NCBI GenBank assembly: GCA_910577785.1 | Contig: CAJTNT010000021.1 | Location: 8,286 to 72,285 of the forward strand | Source: an uncultured Lachnospiraceae bacterium | GTDB lineage: Bacteria; Bacillota; Clostridia; Lachnospirales; Lachnospiraceae | DNA: 64,000 nt | Direction of reading: 5' to 3' | Part shown: positions 27,351-37,300 of the stretch, in pieces | Position numbering within the stretch: position 1 is the stretch's first letter | Layout of the letters: the number at the start of each line of letters is the position of its first letter | Notes under the pieces: generated by a model | The model's input: the letters and a program-made list of their open reading frames with translations, nothing else | Told to the model about the DNA's origin: nothing | The model's database searches: none | Program-made: the position numbers and the translations under genes

Positions 27351-27369
27351 ACCTACCAGTAAAATAGGT
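27351..27369 (+). promoter_or_regulatory. Possible CymR/Rrf2-type operator in the cysK leader
   Basis: ACCTA at 27351-27355 and TAGGT at 27365-27369 form an inverted repeat separated by 9 nt, in an A/T-rich context just downstream of the promoter. Rrf2-family cysteine regulators of Firmicutes bind A/T-rich dyads of this kind before cysteine genes, and binding here would block transcription. The match to that motif is from memory and is approximate. Confidence 0.45.
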
Positions 27370-27391
27370 AAAAATGAAGGAGGAAAGCAAT

Positions 27392-28330
27392 ATGAGTAAA
27401 ATCAAGGAAAGCGCACTGGAATTAATTGGGGGAACCCCCATCCTGAAGCTGAATAGATATGCAAAGAAAGCGGGCGTCACCAACGCCACGATTCTGGCAA
27501 AGCTGGAATACCTCAATCCAGCAGGCTCCGTTAAGGATCGTATTGCATTGGCAATGATCGAAGATGCGGAGAAAAAAGGCCTTCTGAAAGAAGGGGCAAC
27601 GATTATTGAGCCTACCAGCGGGAATACTGGCATCGGATTGGCGGCAGTGGCTGCAGCAAAGGGATACCGGGCCATCCTGACGCTGCCGGATACCATGAGC
27701 ATGGAGCGGAGAAACCTTTTGAAAGCGTATGGCGCGGAATTGGTGCTTACGGAGGGCGCCAAGGGGATGAAGGGCGCCATTGCCCGCGCGGAAGAGCTGG
27801 CGGAGGAAATTGAGGGGGCAGTGATTCTGGGGCAGTTTGTAAATCCGGCGAACCCGGCCGTGCATAAGGCCACGACAGGGCCGGAAATTTGGGAGCAGAC
27901 AGAGGGCAAGGTGGATATTTTTGTAGCTGGCATAGGGACTGGCGGGACAATTACAGGCGTTGGGGAATACTTAAAGGAGCAGAACCCGAATGTCAAAATC
28001 ATAGCCGTCGAGCCGGCCGGAAGCCCTGTGCTGTCCAAGGGGACGCCGGGAGCGCATAAGATCCAGGGAATCGGCGCAGGCTTTGTCCCGGAGACGCTCA
28101 ACACGAAGGTATACGATGAGGTTATCGCCATTGAGAATGAGGATGCATTTGCAGAGGGCAAGGCGTTTGCCGTCAGCGAGGGAATCCTGGTGGGGATATC
28201 TTCCGGCGCGGCGCTTAAGGCAGCGGCCATCCTGGCAGGCCGGCCGGAAAATAAAGGGAAGACGATCGTAGCATTGCTGCCGGATTCCGGGGACAGGTAC
28301 TTGTCTACGCCGCTGTTTCACAATCATTAA
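27392..28330 (+). CDS. cysK: Cysteine synthase A (O-acetylserine sulfhydrylase)
   Basis: This PLP enzyme makes L-cysteine from O-acetylserine and sulfide. Lys48 in NPAGSVKDR should bind PLP. The substrate loop PTSGNTGIGLA, the phosphate-binding GTGGTITG and the closing motif LPDSGDRYLST are all present. The length of 312 residues is standard. ATG 27392 follows gaaggagg at good spacing; an in-frame ATG at 27374 precedes that site and is unlikely. It is a single-gene unit with its own strong promoter and a possible cysteine-responsive operator. It faces a convergent AraC gene whose stop codon overlaps it by 4 bp. Confidence 0.96.
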   Translation: MSKIKESALELIGGTPILKLNRYAKKAGVTNATILAKLEYLNPAGSVKDRIALAMIEDAEKKGLLKEGATIIEPTSGNTGIGLAAVAAAKGYRAILTLPDTMSMERRNLLKAYGAELVLTEGAKGMKGAIARAEELAEEIEGAVILGQFVNPANPAVHKATTGPEIWEQTEGKVDIFVAGIGTGGTITGVGEYLKEQNPNVKIIAVEPAGSPVLSKGTPGAHKIQGIGAGFVPETLNTKVYDEVIAIENEDAFAEGKAFAVSEGILVGISSGAALKAAAILAGRPENKGKTIVALLPDSGDRYLSTPLFHNH

Positions 28331-29169
28331 ACAGCGCCTGTATTTATTTCATGGTGCCGGTAATCTCTTGGAGCAATCCCCATAACTTTATGGAAGGTTT
28401 TGGAGAAATACAGCCCATTTTCGAAGCCTACGGATGCGGCGATAGCCGCGATGGAGAGGGAGGAATGCTTCAGGAGGTAGCTGGCCTGCTTGACGCGGAA
28501 GGAAGTCAGGTATTCCTTGGGGGATTTCTGGAGTACGGAGATAAAGGAGCGGAACAGGTGGCTGCGGCTAATGCCCACATAGGCGGCGATGTCCTCAATG
28601 GTGATTGGGTAGGAGTAGTTGGCGGAGATATAGGCAATGGCGGTCTGCACATAGCTGCTGGCCGTATTGGTATTTTCGGCGGCGCTGGAATGCTTGAGGA
28701 AGAGCGCCAGGGTGCAGTAAAGCCTGCCTGTCATTTCCACGGAGTCCACAAACTGGTTCCCGTGTGCTTCATAAATGCCCCGTAAGTGTGCCAGGATTGC
28801 ATCCTTCAGGCTGCTGGTGGCAAGGACGGGAGAGGACGGGGAAAAATCTGTGGCGTTGAGGATGATGGCGGCGTCGCTGCCCTGGAAGCCGACCCAGGCA
28901 TATTCCCAAGGCTGGCTGCTGTCCGCATAGTAGGTGACCTCCGTCTGGGGATAGATGAGGAAGGTATCCCCGGCATTTATCTCATAGGTCTGGCCATTGG
29001 CCTGGTAGAAGCCTTTTCCGGTAATGATATGGTGGATTAAATAATGGTCGCGGATGCCCGGCCCCCACTGGTGGCGCGGCTCGCATTTTTGGAAGCCGGA
29101 GTTGTAGACAGAGAGGGAAACCAGCTCTTTCTGTGGGTTTTTGTAGGAATTTTTGTATTTTGGGTTCAT
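28327..29169 (-). CDS. AraC-family transcriptional regulator with cupin sensor domain
   Basis: The N-terminal half (about 10-150) is an AraC-type cupin that binds a ligand, with GPGIRDHYLIHHIITGKG, INAGDTFLIYP and PWEYAWVGFQG. The C-terminal half has the double helix-turn-helix: ITIEDIAAYVGISRSHLFRS, then LSIAAIAASVGFENGLYFSK and GIAPRDYR. Such regulators usually control carbohydrate genes; the divergent neighbour is galE. Length is 280 residues. The start at 29169 is preceded on its strand by aaagga and lies about 30 nt downstream of a promoter. Its 3' end overlaps cysK by 4 bp, convergently. Confidence 0.92.
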   Translation of the reverse strand: MNPKYKNSYKNPQKELVSLSVYNSGFQKCEPRHQWGPGIRDHYLIHHIITGKGFYQANGQTYEINAGDTFLIYPQTEVTYYADSSQPWEYAWVGFQGSDAAIILNATDFSPSSPVLATSSLKDAILAHLRGIYEAHGNQFVDSVEMTGRLYCTLALFLKHSSAAENTNTASSYVQTAIAYISANYSYPITIEDIAAYVGISRSHLFRSFISVLQKSPKEYLTSFRVKQASYLLKHSSLSIAAIAASVGFENGLYFSKTFHKVMGIAPRDYRHHEINTGAV

Positions 29170-29197
29170 AAATAAAATCCTTTCTTTATATAACGCT

Positions 29198-29226
29198 AGT
29201 ATAACCTGTTTTTGCAAGAAATGCAA
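29198..29226 (-). promoter_or_regulatory. Promoter for the AraC-type regulator
   Basis: On the minus strand TTGCAT (29226-29221), a 17-nt spacer and TATACT (29203-29198) form a good sigma-A promoter about 30 nt before the start codon. Confidence 0.65.
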
Positions 29227-29397
29227 CAAAATTACATATAACGAGTACATTTGCATCTGTTAAAATATAGGAGGGCGGGATATACTAAAAATACAAGAAA
29301 CCCGAAAACCTAGCCAGAACGGCGCAGGATCCTGGAAAGGCCGTTGCCTATGGGATTCTATGCTGGAAAGGCGGCGATAAGAAAAGGAGATGGTATT

Positions 29398-30417
29398 ATG
29401 GCAATTTTAGTAACAGGTGGGGCAGGCTATATTGGCAGCCATACATGCGTGGAATTATTGGATGCAGGGTATGAGGTTGTAGTATTGGATAACCTCTCCA
29501 ATTCCAGCGAGAAGTCTTTAGAGCGCGTGGAAGCCCTGACAGGCAAGAAGGTGACCTTCTACAAAGGCGATATTTTAGACCGTGAGATTTTGGGTGAGAT
29601 ATTTGCCAAGGAGTCAATTGACAGCTGTATCCACTTTGCAGGCTTAAAGGCAGTGGGGGAATCAGTGTCAAAACCGTGGGAATACTACAGCAACAACATT
29701 GCAGGCACGCTGACCCTGGTGGATGTGATGCGCCAGAATGGGTGCAAGAACATTATCTTCTCATCTTCGGCAACGGTTTACGGAGATCCGGCGGAGATCC
29801 CTATTACGGAGAACTGCCCCAAGGGACAGTGTACCAATCCTTATGGCTGGACCAAATCCATGCTGGAGCAGATTTTAATGGACATCCAGAAGGCAGACAA
29901 GGAATGGAATGTGATCCTGCTCCGTTACTTTAATCCGATTGGCGCACATAAGTCCGGGACAATGGGGGAGAACCCGAACGGCATCCCCAATAACCTGATG
30001 CCTTATATTACGCAGGTGGCAGTGGGCAAGCTGAAAGAGCTGGGCGTGTTTGGCAATGATTATGATACGCCGGACGGAACCGGGGTCAGGGATTATATCC
30101 ATGTCGTGGATCTTGCCCTTGGCCATGTGAAGGCGCTGAAGAAGATTGAGGAAAAGGCAGGGCTGTGCATCTATAACCTGGGTACGGGGCATGGCTATAG
30201 CGTGCTGGATATTGTCAAGAATTTTGAAGAGGCAAATGACATTAAGATTCCGTATAGCATTAAGCCGCGCCGGGCTGGCGATATCGCTACTTGCTACTGC
30301 GACCCTTCCAAGGCAAAGGAAGAGCTGGGATGGGAGGCGCAGTTCGGCATCCGCGAGATGTGCGCAGATTCCTGGAGATGGCAGAAGAATAATCCGAATG
30401 GGTATGAGGAATCATAA
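29398..30417 (+). CDS. galE: UDP-glucose 4-epimerase
   Basis: GalE interconverts UDP-glucose and UDP-galactose and links galactose use with cell-surface polysaccharide supply. The NAD-binding Rossmann motif is TGGAGYIGSH near the start. SSSATVYGDP contains the catalytic Ser/Thr region, and NPYGWTKSMLEQ has the catalytic Tyr-x3-Lys. The length of 339 residues matches the family. ATG 29398 has aaaaggaga upstream; earlier in-frame codons back to 29344 lack a ribosome site. The gene is monocistronic and ends at a strong terminator. Confidence 0.96.
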   Translation: MAILVTGGAGYIGSHTCVELLDAGYEVVVLDNLSNSSEKSLERVEALTGKKVTFYKGDILDREILGEIFAKESIDSCIHFAGLKAVGESVSKPWEYYSNNIAGTLTLVDVMRQNGCKNIIFSSSATVYGDPAEIPITENCPKGQCTNPYGWTKSMLEQILMDIQKADKEWNVILLRYFNPIGAHKSGTMGENPNGIPNNLMPYITQVAVGKLKELGVFGNDYDTPDGTGVRDYIHVVDLALGHVKALKKIEEKAGLCIYNLGTGHGYSVLDIVKNFEEANDIKIPYSIKPRRAGDIATCYCDPSKAKEELGWEAQFGIREMCADSWRWQKNNPNGYEES

Positions 30418-30455
30418 GATGGTAGGAATATGTATCCCCTGAAGTAAGAATGATG

Positions 30456-30494
30456 AAAAGCTGCAAGGCAGATGGAATGCCTTGCAGCTTTTTT
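30456..30494 (+). terminator. Strong intrinsic terminator after galE
   Basis: Arms 30456-30470 and 30478-30492 pair as aaaagctgcaaggca with tgccttgcagctttt, with a 7-nt loop and a six-T run. It lies about 40 bp after the galE stop. Confidence 0.92.
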
Positions 30495-30619
30495 GTCTTA
30501 TAGGAAATGCCTTGTCACGCGAAAGCGTGAAAGTGTCTTGCCCACTTTGTTCTGCTGTGAGGAAAAAAATAGCCATTTTAACGAAATTGTGCATTTTGCA
30601 CAAAAAAACAGGAAAATCT

Positions 30620-30648
30620 TTGCAAAAAAACGGATATAGGAATACAAT
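30620..30648 (+). promoter_or_regulatory. Predicted promoter of the giant surface-protein gene
   Basis: TTGCAA (30620-30625), a 17-nt spacer and TACAAT (30643-30648) resemble a sigma-A promoter in otherwise A-rich sequence just after the galE terminator. Confidence 0.6.
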
Positions 30649-30763
30649 AATTTGGAAAAACTCTATACAAATTTCACAAAGGAGGTTTTGCGGCGCACAA
30701 TGGCTGTGCGCTGTTCTTTATAAGGCTTTCAAGGGTTCATAAATAGGGAAGAGCGGCTTGCCT

Positions 30764-30816
30764 CCACAGCAGATGCAGGGGTACAGGAAGGACTTGTTTT
30801 CCTGCATTTGCTGTGG
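30764..30816 (+). ncRNA. Large leader hairpin, possible cis-regulatory RNA
   Basis: ccacagcagatgcagg (30764-30779) pairs with cctgcatttgctgtgg (30801-30816) over 16 positions with a single G-U-type exception and a 21-nt loop. It sits about 115 nt after the predicted transcription start and has no T-run, so it is not a simple terminator. I do not recognise a riboswitch class. Confidence 0.4.
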
Positions 30817-31308
30817 AAGCAGCAAAAATTGTGGCGGGGGCATGGGATGGAAGCGGGCTCCCCATAACAGCGGCATTTCGCCGATATGCGCCCAGAGCAT
30901 CTGGCAAGGGCGTATCTTGGAAAGGGGCCGAAGCCTGGAAAGCGGGTTTGTCGCCGCTGGCAGGGCATTGGCCTGTGGAAAAGATAGGAGCGGATTATGG
31001 TACGGGGAAAGGGGGATTGCAAAGCGCTGTGGCGGTTCCTGGCAGCCATAGAGATGGAAGATCCCGTATAAAATGCCAGCAGCCTTTGCGGCAGCATCCT
31101 GTTGTTCGTGGGTCGTTGCAGAATCCATGAGCTTATGCTGCCATAAGGAATGGTTCCGAAAGAGCAAGGCTGTTGGAAATGATTCCAGGATATCGTGGAA
31201 GCCCATCCCAAATCCGCAGCGCCAAAAGCGCGGAGGTACGGATTGCAGCCCCGTACGGGATTCGCTCCTCGCCACAAAATTAATCAAGGAAAGGAGCGTA
31301 CCATATTT

Positions 31309-34300
31309 ATGAACGCAAAAAAGTTAAAACGTATCTTATGCGTAGCGCTCTCCCTGAGCATGGCGCTGTCCGGGAATATGACAGCCTTTGCGGCAGAGGC
31401 CAATGCGCCTGACGGGAGAGTGTCTGCAGTAGCGGAGGATATGGCGGCGGACGACGCAGCACAGGAAGCGGCAGATGAGGCAGCCGTAGCAGACGGCGCG
31501 GCGGATCAAGCATCGGATGACGCGGCAGGCATAACAGCGGACGCAGCAGATGGGACAAAAGATTCCGCACAGGCAGACGCAGCAGAAGAAGGCGCGGCCG
31601 AGGATGCTGCGCAGGAACTGTCTGGCGGAAAGGAAGCCGATGAGGCTGAGGCAAATATCATGCCGTTTGCAGATGGAGAAGATCCTGGGACAGGAGGCGG
31701 TGGCACAGAGGAGCCAGGAGGATCTGAAGATCCAGCTCCTGCGCCCGTAATTGTGGTCTGCGATAACCCGGATAAAAACGATGCAAACCAGAAAGCAACC
31801 TTAAGCGAGGCCATTACGGCAGCAACACAGTCAGGCGCTACTGCGACAACAATCCGCTTGGAAAAGGATGTTGAGTTATCCGGGACAGTACCAGATCTGG
31901 CGAATGTAACCATTGAGGCCAATGGCCATACGATTACCATCCCGGCAAGCGCAGAGGTCACGCTGGCAAATGCCAAGATCAATAACGCAGTGGCCAAAGT
32001 AAAGCCAATCCTTGACGTTAGAGGGAAATTAACCATTCAGGGCGGCGTTTTCACAACAAAAGGCGTCTGTGTGCTTAGCGCCAGGGGCGAAGCGCGGATC
32101 CAGAAATCAGGAACGAACATCCCTCAATTTTCAGCTGCGATAGATGACGCCGAGGGAAGCGGATACTATTTCGACAAAGCCGTGATAGAAGTAATCGGCA
32201 TAAACGGTAAACTGAATATGGAGAGCGGCAAGATAGAGGCTTCTGCTCTGGATACGACAAAAAAGAACGGCATGTATGGCATTGCCTTGTTTGATGGCGC
32301 AGAGATAGAGCTGGGGACGGCAGCAGATGCTGCAAAAGCAGAAAACCCAAACAGCGACGTAATCGTTAATAGCGGCTGCCCGGCAATCAGCATGAACGGC
32401 CTCCATGCCCCTGGAAAGATTACCATCCACAGCGGTACTTACACAAGCGTTTTGGAAGAAGAAGGTGCGGCAACTGGCGATACAAAAGTAAAGTTCAATT
32501 CTGTAATTTACCTTCCGGCAGCGGCAACGGTAGAGATTGAGGGCGGTGTATTTGAGCATAAAGGAGCCCAAAATTCATCGGTAATCTCTATCCCCTACAA
32601 TAAAGTAAGTGGCAGCAGCGTACGCCTGAACCTGAACATAACAGGCGGAAGCTTTAGGAGGCCAGCAAGCAACACAGAGACAACTGTTACAAACAAGGTA
32701 TTCCACCTTGGGCAGGATGTCTTTGATAAAGACAAGAGCAAGGTGAACATCACCATCAGCGGCGGCACATTTTCGTCTGACATAACAGCCGAACTGAACA
32801 AAAGGGGCATTACCGAAGGTTTTGAAGTCTATAATGATGGGAATGGTACCTTCAGCGTTCAGCCTGTCGCTGTAGCTACGGTTGGAGACAAGAGGTACAA
32901 CGACTTTAAAGAGGCTGTTACAGCAGCACAGGAAGCCACCGGTGACGGGAAGAAACTTATATTGCACCAGAATGTTACCCTCACAGAAGACCTTACCATT
33001 GAGAACATAACCATTGACACAAGCGGCAAAATGATTACCATTCCGGAAGGCGTGAAGCTTACATTAAATGCCGTAACGGCCAAGAACAATGAGGGCGCAA
33101 CGTATACAAAGCCGGGAGTCTGGGGAGATGATGAGAAAAACCGCACCATCTTCCATGTAGATGGAGCCCTGGATATTTCGGGCGGTACCTATGAGACAAA
33201 AGGCGTTCACATGATTAGGGTGAGCGGTACGGCTACGATTGGAAACGAGGCTACGCTTTCCTGCACGGCAGGAACATCTGAATGCAATGCAGGCAATTAT
33301 GATGGCGCTCCTTTGATCAGCGTAACAGGCAAACGGGGGGCCTTAACCATTACAGAGGCCACAGTCAATGCGAATGTAGGCGCGGATAACAACAATGGCA
33401 GCACAGATGGTATGTATGGCATCTATGTGAACAATGGCGCAAAGCTGACGCTGGGCAAAAAATCATCTGAGACAGAGCCAGCGGCAGAAGAGGGTACAGA
33501 GAAATCCCCTAAAATTGAAGCTAAGCTTGCTGCAATCGGCATGAACAACACAACGGGCTCTGGCACAATTGTCATCGAAGATGGTACTTATATCAGCCAT
33601 GCAGCCTGCACTAATACGAATCTGACGAAGTTTAATTCCGTACTCTACCTCTCGGCCGCCGCAAATGTGACCATCAATGGCGGAACCTTTGAGAATAAGA
33701 GTACAAATGCGCCGAGCTATGTGATTTCCGTTCCGTATCAGGCAAAACGGAACCTGATCATCAATGGTGGTACATTCTATGTAAATACTAGCGCAACAAC
33801 AAAAGCAGTATTCTATGATACAGGAATGGGCTTAACAAATATCAGCATCCGGGGCGGTGAATTTAACTGCGACCCTGAAAAGTATGTGGCTGAGTGCAGT
33901 AAGGTCACCAAAAATAATGATGCTTCCCCAACAAAATGGACAGTTGTAGCTGGGGATGCCAGCGCACATACCCTTAGCTGGGTAGCCAAGAAGGACGCAA
34001 CGTGCTGGGATGAAGGCGTAATCGGGCATTATGAATGCCTGAAATGCCATAAGATGTACCAGACAAAGAACGATGAAAAAGATACCTTGCCAGAGAAGTT
34101 TGCGATTCCAAGGGAAGAGCATGGCGAGGACTATAAATACGTTGGAGCGGAATCAGCAACATGTGTCAAAGATGGCATAGAAGATGGTGGATATTATCAG
34201 TGCAAGAAATGTGGAATGTGCTATTCAGACCTGGCTTCTATGGAGCAGGATGAAAAAGGCACAGGACAAAAGCCAGATGTATTTGCGGTTAAGGCGGAAG

Positions 34301-37300
34301 GCCACAAATATCAGACAAAGCCTGTAACGACAGAGCCTGGAAGCCGTCAGGCAGGCGAAGAGGCGAAGCAAGAGCCAGACGCTGCATTTACTGGATGGGA
34401 TGCGTTTGACACTGCAGTTAAAGCAGGGAAAGAACTTTCTGAAGCAGTAAAATCATTAAAAGCAACACGTACATGTAGTGAGTGCAAAAAGGTATTAAAT
34501 GCGGCAACCATAACGGTAGAGCAAGACGGAGATGGAAGCCTGTCAGGCTCATGTGATACGGAGAGAAAGGTAAACTATATTGCAACAGCAACGTTTACAG
34601 AAGATGAATTTGAGAAAACGATTACAAATGCAGCAAAGTATATTATGGTGGAAAGCGACTCACATCCAGTATCTTTGCCAGCAGGCGAACATACTTATAC
34701 CGTTGAAGGTGATCCAGAGTTGAATCCAGGCGAGGAACCCAGCCTGAAATTTGACTGGTCGAATTTCAGCAGTGCGGATTATGTGGATAAGGGTTCCAAT
34801 GGGGTGAAAGTAAGCGGATCCTGTAGTGTGTGCGGTAAAGCTATTCCAAACGATACTACGGTTATAGTGACATACAAGAATCTTCCAGGTGGAGTTACGA
34901 ATGTAAAAGACCTCACATGTACGCAGAGTGCTGAGTTTACTGCAGTTGCAAAGTCTAGTGCAAGCGCAAGCGCAAGCGAAGGCGGAGAAGCCACTGTGAT
35001 TAAGGAAGTGACGAAGTCCCTGATGGGTGACCATAACCTGAAAATAAAGGGAAAGTATCAGGCTGCTAGCTGCAAAGAGGCAGGGAAGAAGGCATATTAT
35101 ACCTGCGAAAACTGTAAAAAGAACTATTGGGGCGAAGCCGATGCAAAAGAGGGCAATGTAATAAAAGACGATGCGGGCAAGGAAATAACGGGCGAAATTC
35201 CCGAAGACCACGAGATTTTGAAAATCCCGCAGAAAGACCATACCTTTAAGCTGACAGGTTTTGCCTGGGCTGACAAAGAAAATCTAATAGCAAAGGCAAC
35301 GCTTCGCTGCACAGGCTGCTATGGAACCGTAGTAGTGGAGGGCTTAAAGGCTACGCCGCCAGCAGAAAATGATAAGCCAGATGGCGAATGCGGTGGAAAT
35401 GTGATATGGAACTATCATGTTGTACTGGACTTTGACAAGACATGCGTGGAAGGAGATGATGGTAAGTTTACCTATGTTCCTAAGCCAGAAGCACCAGACA
35501 ATACGGAAACGCCGGATGATACGGATCCGCCTGTAAACCCGGACAAGAAAATTCAACATTATAAGGGTACTTTGCCCAAGACTGTGAAACAGCCGCATGT
35601 ATTTACAGTAGAAAGCGCTGGGGAAACAGAAGATGGAAGCACAGCAACGGCTCCTGTCGTACAGCTGTCATGGGCTGACGGTAATGCTGATACAGCTGAG
35701 CGTGTTCCAAGCGCCCATATTATAAAGGCGAAAGTGACCTGCCAGAAGTGCAATAAATATGTGACCGTAAAGGAAAACAGCGGCCCTCTGGATGGGGATG
35801 AGTTTACCAATATGGAGGTAGGCCTGATTATTCCCATTATAACCAAAGAGCTGGATATGGGCATGACATCTGAAGGAAATCCAAAGACAGTTGAGGCCAC
35901 ATGCCAGAGCGGCGGAACATCTACGTATAAGGTAATGGTAACATACCGTGACCACGATGGTGTGATGCAGGATCTGACAAAGGATGCGGAGATTGTTACA
36001 AAGACTCCTGAAGATCCAGATGCACATAACTGGACGGCTTTTGAATGGAAATGGGAGCAAGTGACAACAGGGAAAGACAAGGATGAAAAGCCTGTCATGA
36101 TAACTGTTACAGAAGATGATAAGGAATATAGCGTTCCAGATTACCGTATTAAGGCAACGCGTTATTGCCAGAACAGTGGCTGCGAGATAAACAAAGATAA
36201 GCAGCAGATATTCCTGGGTAGGCTTGGCCCTAAGGTATCAGGCGAGAATCCATCAGACTGGGAGAATTTAGTGACGTCAAAAGATGCTACAGTGCAAATT
36301 TCCACAAAATCTGTAGAAAAGACTTGTGTTAAGAGCGGCAAGACCACCTATACGGCAACGGCATTCCTTAATAACAAGGAAGTTGCCAAGAATCCAACGC
36401 CGGCAATTTATAATGATCCGCCTAAAGGGCATCAGATTGTCTTTGACTGGAAATGGACAGAAAAAACGAATGGGCCAGGAGGTCCTGTCATAGGATTTTC
36501 AGAATTATTAGTGACAAGATCTTGCAGCGAGTGCAGCCATAAGCTAGTAGGTACGGATGATCGGTTTGCTCCTGTGCAGTACAAAGTGGAGAAAATTGGG
36601 AATGGAACGTCAACGGGCGGTACTGTCGATAAAGATGGCAACATCAAAGATGAGATTTTAAAAGTGATAAGGACAGGGAATGCTGCTAACTGTACAACGG
36701 CGGGACAGGTTACTTATGAAGCAACATTGGAACTTAGTGACCTTAGGTATACAAATGAAAGATCTATAGTCAATGCGGCGCTGGGACATGATGTTAAGAT
36801 GTTCATTGAGTGGAGAGAAACTACAGCAGCAGAAGGCCAGACCATAGCGGAACGGGATAGACAGGTTCCGTGGCTGGTAAAGAAATGCTCAAGAGAAAAT
36901 TGCCCAGGCGGCGTAAATAGGGAAGAGACGAAGCTATCTCTTCTTGATGGCGAGAAAGGTTATCAATATACGCCTGAAAACTGTAAACAGGAGGGCGAGA
37001 AGGTATGGGTAACAAACTATGATCTGAAAGACGGTGAAGAGTGGGATGACAGCCAGTTTGAGGTAAATAACGATGGTAATTTTGTAATCGATGATAAGGG
37101 CCATAAGATTGTCGAAACCTTCAAACACATAGAAAAGATTGATCCAGATCCGAATAAGCATGTCTATGGCAGAGGAACGGCAAAATGGGATTCTGCGCCA
37201 CGTAACCTTGGGACGGATACGATTTATTTTAAGGATTTCGATGAAGTCCTCAGCGTAACACTCTCACGTACTTGCAGCATATGTAAAGGTGTAGATGAGT

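Larger units (their letters stand above)
30495..31308 (+). other. Long leader region of the giant surface-protein gene
   Basis: About 810 bp carry no convincing gene. A promoter lies at 30620-30648, so the transcript would have a leader of roughly 650 nt. The leader has a small stem at 30693-30711, a large near-perfect stem at 30764-30816, and GC-rich sequence up to the ribosome site aaggaaaggag (31286-31296). Open frames here on both strands lack coding character. It could be a cis-acting regulatory RNA or the remains of older sequence. Confidence 0.55.

Noticed and set aside
27082..28230. 382-codon minus-strand open frame opposite cysK
   Set aside because: It has low-complexity Ser/Pro/Ala composition, overlaps cysK fully, and has no homology that I recognise.
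31195..31308. Earlier in-frame ATG start for the giant surface protein
   Set aside because: It would place 38 polar residues ahead of a typical signal peptide; ATG 31309 directly precedes the signal and has a ribosome site upstream.
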